Source: Bremerella sp. TYQ1
Lineage (GTDB): Bacteria; Planctomycetota; Planctomycetia; Pirellulales; Pirellulaceae
Direction of reading: 5' to 3'
NCBI RefSeq assembly: GCF_020150455.1
Contig: NZ_CP083740.1
Span: 5,973,001-6,037,000, forward strand
Length of the DNA: 64,000 bases
In this document: piece by piece, positions 35,308-44,493 of the stretch
Position numbering within the stretch: position 1 is the stretch's first letter
How the letters are laid out: the number at the start of each line of letters is the position of its first letter
Translations under genes and position numbers: made by a program
The notes under the pieces: generated by a model
The model's database searches: none
Told to the model about the DNA's origin: nothing
Seen by the model: only the letters and a program-made list of their open reading frames with translations

Positions 35308-37014
35308 CTAGTTGTCGTCTTTGCGTTTAACGATTACCAGTGTTTTGTCGAGCGAAATCGGTAACGCTGCCCGATTCAGCCGCTCTTGAACGGCTCGCAG
35401 GATCCGATCGGCGGGCAAATCCATGTGCCGGACGACCAAATCGCAGAATTTGGTTTGCCAGTTCTTACCGTCTAGTTCTCGTAGTGTTTCAATCAAACCT
35501 GAGGAAAGCATCGTCATCGCTTCCCCTGGCTGAAGCATCGCACTGGCAAGTTCCGGTTCTACCTCAGGGCCGCTACCCAGTGGCCAGGAGTTGCTCCAAA
35601 GCGGGCGGACCGAATTGTGCTTAAACGCAAACCCTTGCACATGCCCACAGGAGCCGGCTTCCATGGTTCCCAGCATCGGATCGAAGATCGAGTACGCTAG
35701 AGAAGCGAAGTGATCCCCGGCCGAGGCTGCCCAGAAAGTACGATTGACCCGGTCCATCATAACTTCGGCCGTGTGAGCAATCCGGCAATTCGCTTTGACG
35801 GCGGTTGCGAGGCTTGTCGATGTCATGACGGCATCGAAGTTATCATCCATCGCATCGCCGACGAAGATCGCCAGTTTTCCGTCTTCGATGACAGCCCAGT
35901 CGTGGAAATCTCCCCCCATTTCGCTGCCTTGCTGTGTCCAGGCAGAGACGTCCCAGCCTTCCACAAGTGGTTTGACGTTGGGAAGCTGAGCTTTTTGGCG
36001 ATCCGCAATTTGATTTTTTTGACGCGTCAGTTTTTGCGACGATCGGCGTTCGGCAATTAGTTGATCGCGTTCTAGATCAACGGCCAGTTTTCCGGCGATG
36101 ATCTCCAGCAAGTTCGTCTCTTGATCGCTAAAATCACGCTCTTCGTCGGCGAAAACCCAAAGCGTTCCCAACGGTGTCGTAGAAGTTGCTACGGGGATGC
36201 AGACAGCGGAAGGAACATCTTCTGGGCATGGCCAATGCGGAAGAAGTTTTGTGTCTTCAAGGACCACTGCGTTTCCGGATAATGCTTCCAGGTCTGCCAA
36301 GCTTCCTTGCAGCGATCGTGGTGGATCGAGTAACCGGCTTTCTGGGAGGTTGTGCGAAACGCGAAGCTTAAGTTCGCTTGTGGAATCGTCGAGGACATAT
36401 AGTCCAGCTGCTGTGGCTCCTGTTGCTTCCACGGCCGAAGCAAGTGCTGCTTCCAGTCGATCAGCCAAGTGGTCGACTGCAGGATGAGCGACGACGGGAA
36501 TATGCGTGGCCAATTCCGCTTCTCGCTGGCGGACGGCAACACGAAGGCGGTCAATTTCCGCAAGCAGGAACTCAAGGCCGCCGGCGAGTCCGCCTAATCC
36601 TTCCAGGAGCTTCGCATCGTTTCCTTCCGAGACCATAGCGTCTTGCATGGCATGAAGTTCGATGCGTGCTGTCTTGCCGCCCCGAGTCACAAATTGTTGC
36701 GACATGCGTTTTCCCTTGCTGGAGGTTCGTTCTTCGCGAAGGGATAGTCCGAAGCCTGTGAGCGACGTCAGCGCTGCCGAGACTTGGCTCAAGCCTGGAT
36801 AAGCTTCTTGCTTTGCCGGCTTGTTGGCTTGGGATTCTTCGCGGTGGACTCGCAAATAGTTGGGAATCGGTCGGGGCATTAAACGGGCCACGTACTGAAG
36901 TATTGAAATCTGACCTTCGTCCGTGACCGTAGGTGACGAATGTTTAGCCATCATCCGCGATAGCAGCAATTCGTCGGGGCGGCATCCATCGCCACCTATA
37001 GCTGGAATCGTCAC
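35308..37014 (-). CDS. GAF domain plus SpoIIE/PP2C serine phosphatase
   Basis: A 568-residue signalling protein. After a poorly conserved N-terminal region and a predicted coiled coil near residues 145-180, a GAF sensor domain covers about residues 185-330 (ATGATAAGLYVLDD, then SAVCIPVATSTTPLGTLWVF). A PP2C-type phosphatase domain follows, with EMGGDFHDWAVI near residue 378 and FVGDAMDDN near 396, both metal-binding. The usual GGDFYD reads GGDFHD. Such proteins dephosphorylate anti-sigma-factor antagonists; no such partner is adjacent. The start used is a GTG; ATG at 36954 is an equally possible start. Confidence 0.88.
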   Translation of the reverse strand: MTIPAIGGDGCRPDELLLSRMMAKHSSPTVTDEGQISILQYVARLMPRPIPNYLRVHREESQANKPAKQEAYPGLSQVSAALTSLTGFGLSLREERTSSKGKRMSQQFVTRGGKTARIELHAMQDAMVSEGNDAKLLEGLGGLAGGLEFLLAEIDRLRVAVRQREAELATHIPVVAHPAVDHLADRLEAALASAVEATGATAAGLYVLDDSTSELKLRVSHNLPESRLLDPPRSLQGSLADLEALSGNAVVLEDTKLLPHWPCPEDVPSAVCIPVATSTTPLGTLWVFADEERDFSDQETNLLEIIAGKLAVDLERDQLIAERRSSQKLTRQKNQIADRQKAQLPNVKPLVEGWDVSAWTQQGSEMGGDFHDWAVIEDGKLAIFVGDAMDDNFDAVMTSTSLATAVKANCRIAHTAEVMMDRVNRTFWAASAGDHFASLAYSIFDPMLGTMEAGSCGHVQGFAFKHNSVRPLWSNSWPLGSGPEVEPELASAMLQPGEAMTMLSSGLIETLRELDGKNWQTKFCDLVVRHMDLPADRILRAVQERLNRAALPISLDKTLVIVKRKDDN

Positions 37015-37228
37015 CCTTGTCGCTACACATTAGCCAGTCTTCGTAGTTTCTCGGACTCTCGTTCCGGATATACCTGTTAGGCGAACCGTACGATTCGCGA
37101 GGTCATTTTTTGATCAGCGTCTTCACTTGGTTTTCATGGAACTGCGCAAAACAGGAGACCAAACGTGTCCACGGAACCACTGAACATTAGATCAGTGTTT
37201 GAGGCAAGCGTTGTTTAGGAGGAAGGAC

Positions 37229-37729
37229 ATGTTTTGGCATTACACGACCGGAAGGCATATCGATGCTTTGTTTGAGAGCGGAACACTGAAGCCGCAAGTT
37301 CCTATCTGGGCACCAGGGGGAATGCCGGCCGTTTGGTTCTCGACAAATGAGAAGTGGGAGCCCAGTGCCAACTGCGCTTTCGAGCGTCCATCGACACGTC
37401 ATCGACTTCTAGGGACAAGAGAGATGACAGACGTGTTGTGCGATGGGCTGTTTCGAATCTCGGTTCGTGCTTCGGTCGGCGTGATTACGTGGGGGCAATA
37501 TTGCAGCGAGTGTGAATTGGCACCGCGTAATGTCGAAGGTTGTCGACGTGTTGCCGCAATTGAGGGATCGCATCCCGGTCGCTGGCTGGCGTGCCTTCAC
37601 GAGATACCAGCAGAGCAATGGCTTCAGGTCGAGCGTTGGTATGGAAGCCAATGGGGCGTGATCGAAGGGCTGCAAGAGATCTTGCCAGATTGGAATGAAG
37701 CGGAATTTCAGCTTCAAGCAGCTGGTTGA
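37229..37729 (+). CDS. Hypothetical protein, possible ADP-ribosyltransferase-like fold
   Basis: A 166-residue soluble protein that I do not recognise firmly. The N-terminus FWHYTTGRHIDALFESGTLKP, then VWFSTNEKWEPSAN, recalls the opening H-Y/T...L..G.L.P...VWFS pattern of the ART/RNA 2'-phosphotransferase-like fold, in which the first His contacts NAD. This is inference from a short pattern. It has no membrane segment. The ATG at 37229 is preceded by AGGAGGAAGG. It is alone and convergent with pntB. Confidence 0.65.
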   Translation: MFWHYTTGRHIDALFESGTLKPQVPIWAPGGMPAVWFSTNEKWEPSANCAFERPSTRHRLLGTREMTDVLCDGLFRISVRASVGVITWGQYCSECELAPRNVEGCRRVAAIEGSHPGRWLACLHEIPAEQWLQVERWYGSQWGVIEGLQEILPDWNEAEFQLQAAG

Positions 37730-37757
37730 GTACGGTTGTTGCCTGATCGGAAATTGC

Positions 37758-39164
37758 TCAAAGCTCTTTGACCGCTCCCACGATGTCGAGAACCGCTTTC
37801 TTGCCATCGGAGAAAAACATCAATGCATTCTCGGCTGCGAACAATGGATTGGGGATCTTTGCGAAGCCTGGGCTGAGGCTTCGTTTGATGACGACAACCG
37901 TGCGGGCCTTATCGACTTCGATAATTGGCATTCCGGCAATCGGGCTGTTGGGATCGGTGTTTGCCAGAGGATTGACGACATCGTTCGCTCCAATCACGAT
38001 CGCGACATCGACTTGACCCATGGTGGGGTTGATCTCGTCCATCTCTTTTAGCTGATCGTAGGGAACGTCGGCTTCGGCGAGTAAAACGTTCATATGCCCC
38101 GGCATGCGGCCAGCCACGGGATGAATCGCGTATTCGACGGCGACTCCTTTATCTTTTAGCAAGTTGGCCAGATCGCGAACGGCATGCTGGGCCTGAGCAA
38201 CGGCAAGTCCATAGCCTGGAACAAAAACGACACGTTGGGCAGCGTCAAGGATCATCGCAATATCATCTGCTGACGTTGAGCGGACTGTTGCGTACAGTTC
38301 ATCGTCCGCTCCGGCAGGACCGCCGCCAGACTGCATTGTGCCGAACAGGACGTTCACGAGCGATCGGTTCATCGCTTTGCACATGATTTGCGTCAGAATG
38401 ATTCCCGATGCGCCGACCAGCGAGCCAGAAATAATCAGCACATTGTTGTCGATCACAAATCCTGTTGCAGCAGCAGCAAGACCGGAGTAACTGTTAAGAA
38501 GTGCGATGACGACCGGCATGTCCGCACCGCCGATCGGCATGACAAGCGTAAAGCCAAGTGCAGTCGCGCAGAGAAAGATCACCAGGTAGGGCCACCCAAG
38601 ACCGGTCGCCGTCATCACAATGATCAGGATGAGTAGGACCACCGCGAGTACGGCATTGAACGCTTGTGGTGCGGGAATGGGAAGTGGTTTCTCGAAGAGA
38701 TCAATCTCTTGAAGTTTCCCGAAAGCAACGAGCGATCCCCAGAATGTGACCGTGCCGATCAGCCCCGAGATGCCAATTGCCAACATGACGTCCGGGGTGG
38801 CCTTGGCGTCGTCGAGTCCGATTAGCTCGGCGCCAGCCACAAATACCGATGCAGCCCCGCCGAGCCCATTGAACAACGCCACGAGTTGCGGCATTTGCGT
38901 CATTTCAACTTTGATGGCCAGGACGGCACCAAGTGCTCCGCCGATAATCAAGCCGATGGCGATCAGTACCCATCCACCCCATGACGAATCGTCATCCATG
39001 AAGATCATGTAGGCCGTTACCACTACGGCGATAAACATTGCGATGCTGCTGATCAAGTTTCCTCGGACAGCGGTCCGCGGATGGGCCATCATTTTCAGGC
39101 CGAAGATAAATAGGACCGCGGCGACAACGTAGACCAGATTAACAATGATTTGCGAGTCGAGCAC
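37758..39164 (-). CDS. pntB: NAD(P) transhydrogenase subunit beta
   Basis: A 468-residue subunit with about eight or nine N-terminal membrane helices and a C-terminal NADP-binding domain (VVFVPGYGLAVAQAQHAV, then HPVAGRMPGHMNVLLAEA and VAIVIGANDVVNP). It couples hydride transfer between NADH and NADP to proton flow and supplies NADPH. The start is GTG at 39164 with AAGGAG upstream. It is the third gene of the pntAa-pntAb-pntB operon, 75 bases after pntAb. Confidence 0.96.
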   Translation of the reverse strand: MLDSQIIVNLVYVVAAVLFIFGLKMMAHPRTAVRGNLISSIAMFIAVVVTAYMIFMDDDSSWGGWVLIAIGLIIGGALGAVLAIKVEMTQMPQLVALFNGLGGAASVFVAGAELIGLDDAKATPDVMLAIGISGLIGTVTFWGSLVAFGKLQEIDLFEKPLPIPAPQAFNAVLAVVLLILIIVMTATGLGWPYLVIFLCATALGFTLVMPIGGADMPVVIALLNSYSGLAAAATGFVIDNNVLIISGSLVGASGIILTQIMCKAMNRSLVNVLFGTMQSGGGPAGADDELYATVRSTSADDIAMILDAAQRVVFVPGYGLAVAQAQHAVRDLANLLKDKGVAVEYAIHPVAGRMPGHMNVLLAEADVPYDQLKEMDEINPTMGQVDVAIVIGANDVVNPLANTDPNSPIAGMPIIEVDKARTVVVIKRSLSPGFAKIPNPLFAAENALMFFSDGKKAVLDIVGAVKEL

Positions 39165-39239
39165 AGCTGCTCCTTCTTGTTGCTATTGTCTGGGCTCTAG
39201 CGGCAATTGGTTCGCCAGCCATCCATTCGGGCAATTCTC

Positions 39240-39731
39240 TTATCGCTTCTGGAACATCGCCAGCATTCGGTGAGTCACCATGTATCCGCCGACGACGTTG
39301 GTCGTGGCCAGAATGATGGCCAACAGGCCTAAGAACGAAGCGAATCCGTTTTCGCCAAGTGCGGTCGCCAATAATGCCCCCACGATGGAAATGCCTGAGA
39401 TCGCGTTCGATCCAGACATCAGCGGCGTGTGCAGCGTGGGTGGGACTTTGGTAATGATCTCGAAGCCAACAAAAACTGCTAGGACGAAAATCGTAATGCT
39501 CGCAACAAGTGCGGTCCATTTCGAGTAATTCGCCGGCGCTTCTGCTGCTGGCTCGTCTCGCTGGTCTGAGGCTGCAGGATTTGCCTCATTTATTTCATCT
39601 TCGGCGGCCAATTCTGGCTCCTTTTCATCCGAAGTATCGGTGACACGAATACCGTCCTGGGCAATAGCTTCCGGACCCCATGCCAGGCTTACACAACAAA
39701 CCAACGCCAAAATCAACAGATTACGACTCAC
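39240..39731 (-). CDS. pntAb: NAD(P) transhydrogenase subunit alpha, membrane part, with an N-terminal extension
   Basis: A 163-residue protein. The C-terminal 100 residues are the standard PntA-2 membrane domain (ITIFVLAVFVGFEIITKVPPTLHTPLMS, then SGISIVGALLAT and TNVVGGYMVTHRM). The first 27 residues look like a signal peptide (LLILALVCCVSLAWGPEAIAQ) and about 35 acidic residues follow. Typical PntAb proteins lack this extension. The GTG start at 39731 has AGGAG seven bases upstream and overlaps the pntAa stop by 11 bp, so the extension is translated. It may place an added helix or an acidic outside segment on the subunit. Confidence 0.9.
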   Translation of the reverse strand: MSRNLLILALVCCVSLAWGPEAIAQDGIRVTDTSDEKEPELAAEDEINEANPAASDQRDEPAAEAPANYSKWTALVASITIFVLAVFVGFEIITKVPPTLHTPLMSGSNAISGISIVGALLATALGENGFASFLGLLAIILATTNVVGGYMVTHRMLAMFQKR

Positions 39732-40929
39732 TAGGTTTCTCCTCGTCGATTGTTTCGCTTGCCGTTGGAGTAAGTGGTGGAAGCTCGAGCATTTCACGGA
39801 GTCTCGCGTTAGCGACTTCACCGTCGTTAGTCGCGATGGTCCCAGAGACAATTTCATCTTCCATATTTACGTCGAGTTGCCCTTCTTTAACCATGTTCAT
39901 CAGGAACTTGGTGATGTTGTTGGAAAACATCTGGCTGGCATGGTTAGGGATCTCAGACGCTAGATTTGTGGGACCAAGTATCTGGATGCCATCGAGCTCA
40001 ACAGTTTGATCTGGTTCGCTTGGCTCGATATTGCCTCCCCGTTCAGCGGCTAGATCGATGGCCACGCTGCCTGGCGGCATTCGCTTGATGCCTTCGGTCG
40101 TTACCAGCAGTGGTGACTTACGGCCGGGGATTGCAGCGGTCGTAATCACCACATCGCTCTCCCCGCAGATCTCGCCCATGAATTCGCGCTGTTTCTGGTA
40201 GAACTCTTCGCCGAGATCTTTTGCATAGCCTCCTTTGTCTTGGGCTCCTTCCGACTCCAACTGCAACTGGACGCATTTGGCGCCCAGGCTTTCGATTTGT
40301 TCCTTGGCTTCTGGGCGAACGTCGTAAGCGGTAACGACGGCGCCCAAGCGTTTGGCAGTCGCAATCGCTTGCAGGCCAGCGACACCGGCTCCGATGACGA
40401 AAACCTTGGCTGGCGAAAGAGTACCAGCAGCGGTCATCAACATTGGGTACATCTTCGGCAAGTGGATGGCTGCTAGAAGGACTGCTCGATAGCCAGCAAT
40501 GGTCGCTTGCGAAGAAAGGACGTCCATGCTTTGAGCCCTGGTGATTCGCGGGATCATTTCCAAGGCAAATAGTTTGGCCTGTTTTGCGGCAACTTCCTGG
40601 ATCGCGGAAAGATTGCCAAGCGGATCGGCCATTCCAATGACAATTTGTCCAGGTTTCATGAAGTCGAGATCGGCTTTCCCTTCACTAGGGTTTGCCCCAT
40701 AGCTGCGGACCTGAAAAAGCACGTCCGACTTCTCGAATGCCTCTTGCCGACTTTCAATCAGCTCGGCACCCTTCTCGACATATTGCTGATCGGGGAAGCC
40801 AGCGGCCGTTCCGGCGCCCTTTTCGATAAGAACAGTCGCTCCGGCTTTCGTCAGCGTAAGAACGGAGTTGGGCACCAGGGCGACGCGGTGTTCGCCTGGG
40901 AAGTTTTCGCGCACGACGGCAACGATCAT
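39721..40929 (-). CDS. pntAa: NAD(P) transhydrogenase subunit alpha, soluble part
   Basis: A 402-residue subunit that binds NAD(H). It has the alanine-dehydrogenase/PNT N-terminal domain (ENFPGEHRVALVP), the segment EMIPRITRAQSMDVLSSQA, and the Rossmann motif KVFVIGAGVAGLQAIATAKRLGA near residues 173-195. GAGGAAAGG precedes the ATG. The split of alpha into two genes is common in bacteria. First gene of the operon; the stop overlaps the pntAb start. Confidence 0.96.
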   Translation of the reverse strand: MIVAVVRENFPGEHRVALVPNSVLTLTKAGATVLIEKGAGTAAGFPDQQYVEKGAELIESRQEAFEKSDVLFQVRSYGANPSEGKADLDFMKPGQIVIGMADPLGNLSAIQEVAAKQAKLFALEMIPRITRAQSMDVLSSQATIAGYRAVLLAAIHLPKMYPMLMTAAGTLSPAKVFVIGAGVAGLQAIATAKRLGAVVTAYDVRPEAKEQIESLGAKCVQLQLESEGAQDKGGYAKDLGEEFYQKQREFMGEICGESDVVITTAAIPGRKSPLLVTTEGIKRMPPGSVAIDLAAERGGNIEPSEPDQTVELDGIQILGPTNLASEIPNHASQMFSNNITKFLMNMVKEGQLDVNMEDEIVSGTIATNDGEVANARLREMLELPPLTPTASETIDEEKPSES

Positions 40930-41454
40930 GGTCGGCCTTTCCTCGGAGCACTTGGTGTCAATCTTCGATCCATCCAGTCCAAGTCAGTTGAGCAATTGAA
41001 TTGCTAAACCGGCTTACGGCTTTCCGCTAGGCGCGAGCGTATGCGAATTGTCCCACACTATTGAGGCAATGTGAACCCTGAGATTCAGCGATGCCGCGGT
41101 TCGGTCGATTTACAAAACGTAGCGTTACAGTATCTATATAGAGGAGTCTCGGGGCTTAAGCGAGCAGCGTCCGCATTCGTGCAAACTGGACACCTTTAGC
41201 CGATTCTTTGCACAGGCTCGTCCACACTGCTCTCCGCATCCGCCGCTTTTTCTGGACGACGCCCCTTTCTGACCCTTGTGGGGTTCGTTGCATCGCGGTA
41301 AGATACGTGTTTCTAATTTCCCACAGGATGCCAGCAGTAAGTGTAAGGCCTTGTGGGGACTTAGCTTACGAAAGCCACGCGGTTTTTGTGGTTCGAGCCA
41401 CCCGGCGATGTGCAGGATGCCGGCTTGAGCCCCAGCAGTGAAATTAACAAAACG
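40930..41454. other. Gene-less stretch with the probable rplM-rpsI promoter and leader
   Basis: 525 bases between divergent operons. A possible promoter is TTTACA at 41109-41114 with TATCTA at 41131-41136, which would give a leader of about 310 bases before rplM. Long leaders are common for ribosomal protein operons with feedback control, but I could not fold a known L13 site by eye. An open frame from 41208 in this stretch has no family resemblance. Confidence 0.4.
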
Positions 41455-41916
41455 ATGACGACCAAAACTTACTCAGCCAAACCTGGACAAGTCGAGCAGA
41501 AATGGTGGCTCGTCGACGGCGAGGATCAAATCGTCGGACGTTTGGCCAGCGACATCGCCGTGCGTCTGATGGGCAAGCATCGCCCAACTTACACCCCGCA
41601 CGTTGATACCGGCGACTTCGTCATTGTCGTCAATGCCGAGAAGGTGAAATTCACCGGCAATAAGTGGGAACAGAAACGCTATACCTGGTACACCGGTTAC
41701 ACCGGCCAGCGTAGCGAATCGGCCGAAGAGCGATTGGAAGCCCATCCCGATCAAATTCTTCGCGAAGCTGTTCGTCGCATGCTTCCTAAAAACAAATTGG
41801 CTAACAAGATGCTCAGCAAGCTGAAGATCTTTGTGGGCCCAGAACACAGCCATCAAGCACAGAACCCGGAAAAGCTGGAAGGCCTGGGTCAGGTTCGCCA
41901 GAAGAAGCGTAAGTAA
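41455..41916 (+). CDS. rplM: 50S ribosomal protein L13
   Basis: A 153-residue protein of normal family structure: KWWLVDGEDQIVGRLAS, the loop LMGKHRPTYTPHVDTGDFV, and VRRMLPKNKLANKMLSKLKI. L13 is an early-assembly large-subunit protein. The ATG at 41455 starts shortly before the conserved region; a longer in-frame start lies upstream but would add an unlikely leader. It is followed 76 bases later by rpsI, the usual L13-S9 pair. Confidence 0.97.
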   Translation: MTTKTYSAKPGQVEQKWWLVDGEDQIVGRLASDIAVRLMGKHRPTYTPHVDTGDFVIVVNAEKVKFTGNKWEQKRYTWYTGYTGQRSESAEERLEAHPDQILREAVRRMLPKNKLANKMLSKLKIFVGPEHSHQAQNPEKLEGLGQVRQKKRK

Positions 41917-41992
41917 TTCCAGCGGCCAAAGGCGCGGACGCCGAGGCCATTTCCGATTTCCTCCGAAACATCTGGTCAAGAGTTAGCAAGTT

Positions 41993-42520
41993 ATGTCGAC
42001 TGCGGATCCTCAAACCGAAGACGTGCAAAACGAAGGCACCGGCGCCGAAGCCACTGCCGTGGACACCACCGCAACGGAAGCAGTTGAAGCCACCCCGGCT
42101 CCTGTAAAGCACGTTGAAAAAACCGACCCAAAGACGGGCGAACACCTCGGTACCGGTCGTCGTAAGTCGAGCGTGGCTCGCGTTCGCGTGAAGTCGGGTA
42201 GCGGCAAGATCACGATCAATGATCGCGAATTGAACGAATACTTCCCACACGAACAAGATCAGAACGCCGTCATGGCTCCGATCCGTGACAGCGGTTACGA
42301 AGGCAAGATCGACATCCGCATCGTCGTCACCGGCGGCGGCCCAACGGGTCAGTCGGGTGCCTGCCGCATGGGCTTGGGACGTGCTATCCTCAGCATGGAT
42401 GCCGAAGTCGGTCATCAGCTGAAGGACAACGGTCACCTCACGCGTGACAGCCGTATGAAGGAACGTAAGAAGTACGGTCTGCACGGTGCCCGTCGTGGTA
42501 CTCAGTTCTCGAAGCGTTAA
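41993..42520 (+). CDS. rpsI: 30S ribosomal protein S9 with an acidic N-terminal extension
   Basis: A 175-residue protein. The last 130 residues are standard S9 (GTGRRKSSVARVRVKSGSGKITIN, then GGGPTGQSGACRMGLGRAIL and the basic end RMKERKKYGLHGARRGTQFSKR split over the C-terminus). The first 45 residues are Ala/Thr/Glu-rich and acidic, absent in most S9 proteins. The second in-frame ATG lies well inside the conserved fold, so the extension is real unless a GTG is used. A terminator follows. Confidence 0.95.
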   Translation: MSTADPQTEDVQNEGTGAEATAVDTTATEAVEATPAPVKHVEKTDPKTGEHLGTGRRKSSVARVRVKSGSGKITINDRELNEYFPHEQDQNAVMAPIRDSGYEGKIDIRIVVTGGGPTGQSGACRMGLGRAILSMDAEVGHQLKDNGHLTRDSRMKERKKYGLHGARRGTQFSKR

Positions 42521-42550
42521 TCGCCGAGACAACAATTCAGAACGATTGGA

Positions 42551-42586
42551 AAGAGTCTTCGTCTACGGGCGAAGGCTCTTTTTTTG
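42551..42586 (+). terminator. Rho-independent terminator of the rplM-rpsI operon
   Basis: AAGAGTCTTCG (42551-42561) pairs with CGAAGGCTCTT (42570-42580) with one mismatch and an eight-base loop, followed by a run of T. Confidence 0.88.
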
Positions 42587-42694
42587 TTTCTTGTTTAGCC
42601 GTCGCGCTGGCTATTAGTGACAGAACTGGACGCCACGGCAGCAGTAATTCTAACGCGTGGTGATCTTGGGAATCGGCAGAGCAATTCGCGGATG

Positions 42695-43762
42695 TTAGAG
42701 CGTTTCGACGTAGCCGGTTCGTGAGGCGGTGGCGAGGTCGTCGAGCCAGGATTCTACCAACGTGGCGATGTTTGCGTTGGCATCGAGCTGGATCTCTGCT
42801 TCAGCACACCGTTCCAAACAGGCCGCTGCGCCATCCAGGCCGGCCGGAATCGCCATCACGGCCGAACGAATCTCGGGGTTGGTAGAAGCTTCTTCCGTAT
42901 CGAGCTTGGTTAGGAAAGCGAGTTGATTGCGATAGAAGTCGGCGGCAAGCTCGATCAAATGAGAGAGCGCTTCACGTTTTTTGGGGGCGTCGTCTCCCAT
43001 TTTGGTGAGATAGTCGGAAACGTCCTTCGCCATTTGAACGCTGTGAAAGTCGCGTTTGGCAAGCGTGCTTAACAGGACATCTGCAATCCCCTGAAGGCTC
43101 TCGTCGCGAAGCTGATCCGCTCTCGCAAGACTGCCTTTGCTTTGCTTAGCGAGTTTGTCTGCTTCAGCTTGGTCGCCAACCCATTGAAGTTCAAGCAGCA
43201 GCTTCGAAACGATTTCATCCGGCAGCGGAGCAAAGCGAAGGATCTGGCAACGCGACCGAATCGTCGGGAGCTGACGCTGTTCGCTCTGGCTGATCAAGAT
43301 GATCACGCTGTCGACAGGCGGTTCTTCCAGCGTTTTCAGCAGGCAATTCGCCCCTTCCTGATTCAGGTCGTCCGCATCATCCAGGATGGCAACTTTACGC
43401 TGACCGCGAAACGGTCGCATGGCAATGTCGTGACAAAGCCCCGATTCCATACGGTGCTGGTTATCGCCAATGAGCAAGTCGACCGGAATGCGTGTTTTGT
43501 CTTTGGGCTTTTGGACCGTCAGAAGGTCTGGGTGCGTCAGCGCATTGACCTGTTTGCAGTCTTCGCAGTTGCCACATGGGTTCATGTGGTACGCAGGGAC
43601 GTTTTGGCACAGAAGTGTTTTAGCCAACATCATGGCAAACTTCCGCTTGCCGATCGCGGCTGGTCCTACAAACAAAAACGTACTGGCCAGGCGATTCTTC
43701 GAAAGGGCCGTCGCGAACATCTCCCGGATGCGATCGTGCCCTAGCACGTCGTCCCAGCTCAT
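42695..43762 (-). CDS. holB: DNA polymerase III subunit delta' (clamp loader)
   Basis: A 355-residue AAA-type clamp loader protein. It has TFLFVGPAAIGKRKFAMMLA near residue 30, a zinc-binding CGNCEDCK near residue 65, and the conserved DDADDLNQEGANCLLKTLEEPP near residue 130, followed by the sensor region LPTIRSRCQILRF. The start is the ATG at 43762, which overlaps the tmk stop as ATGA. A much longer upstream frame exists but lies over tmk and is not real. tmk-holB is a common gene pair. Confidence 0.93.
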   Translation of the reverse strand: MSWDDVLGHDRIREMFATALSKNRLASTFLFVGPAAIGKRKFAMMLAKTLLCQNVPAYHMNPCGNCEDCKQVNALTHPDLLTVQKPKDKTRIPVDLLIGDNQHRMESGLCHDIAMRPFRGQRKVAILDDADDLNQEGANCLLKTLEEPPVDSVIILISQSEQRQLPTIRSRCQILRFAPLPDEIVSKLLLELQWVGDQAEADKLAKQSKGSLARADQLRDESLQGIADVLLSTLAKRDFHSVQMAKDVSDYLTKMGDDAPKKREALSHLIELAADFYRNQLAFLTKLDTEEASTNPEIRSAVMAIPAGLDGAAACLERCAEAEIQLDANANIATLVESWLDDLATASRTGYVETL

Positions 43763-44400
43763 TTCGCCATCTCCTTGAGTCTTGCCGACACGGCCTCTCG
43801 AATCGCGGCTTGAATTGTCGCGATCTCTTGCGTGGCATCGATGACGGCGACATGGGGATAGATTTCTGCTTCTTTCAGGAAGCCTTCCCGTACGCGATGC
43901 ATGAACGCGACGCCCTTGGCTTCCATACGGTCCAGGTTTTTGCCAAGCCGGGGAAACGCAACGTCTTCCGGTAGATCTAGCAGAATGGTTAGGTCTGGCA
44001 TCACCCGAGCGACGGTGACTTTGCCCACCGAACGCACATCTTCCAGGTCCAGCCCCGAGGCATAACCTTGATAGGCGATATTCGCTAAGAGGTAACGATC
44101 GCACAAAACCGTTTTGCCGGAGGCAATCGCTGGACGGATGATGTCATCGACCAATTGGGCCCTTGCTGCCATGTACAGCAGCATTTCCGTGCGCGGGTGA
44201 AGATCGAGTTCTTTGCGATGCAGTAGCAGGTCACGTACGCGTTCGCCGGCTTCGGTGGTACCAGGATCACGGCAAAGTACGACTTCGTGCCCCTTTTCCT
44301 TGAGCCACTCCGTAAGCAGGTCTCGCTGTGTCGATTTCCCGGCGCCATCGATTCCGTCGAAGGAAATGAATAGCGGGCGAACTGATTGCGTCTGTGTCAT
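43759..44400 (-). CDS. tmk: Thymidylate kinase
   Basis: A 213-residue enzyme that phosphorylates dTMP to dTDP. The P-loop is FDGIDGAGKSTQ at residues 14-25, the DR(Y) motif is LCDRYLLANIAYQG near residue 100, and the segment CRDPGTTEAGERVRDLLL matches the dTMP-binding region. The length is usual. The stop overlaps the holB start by four bases, so the two are translationally coupled. Confidence 0.95.
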   Translation of the reverse strand: MTQTQSVRPLFISFDGIDGAGKSTQRDLLTEWLKEKGHEVVLCRDPGTTEAGERVRDLLLHRKELDLHPRTEMLLYMAARAQLVDDIIRPAIASGKTVLCDRYLLANIAYQGYASGLDLEDVRSVGKVTVARVMPDLTILLDLPEDVAFPRLGKNLDRMEAKGVAFMHRVREGFLKEAEIYPHVAVIDATQEIATIQAAIREAVSARLKEMAK

Positions 44401-44493
44401 GGTTTGGATTGTACGAGAGAGTGCCGCCGTGGTACAGGATAGCGTGAAATAGTCGCTAACTCCGGGGGTTTTGGGGAAAGCGACGACAATTCG

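Noticed and set aside
42695..44104. A 469-codon form of holB
   Set aside because: The first 114 codons overlap tmk and are Arg/Ser-rich without pattern; the ATG at 43762 has a ribosome-binding site and the family N-terminus.
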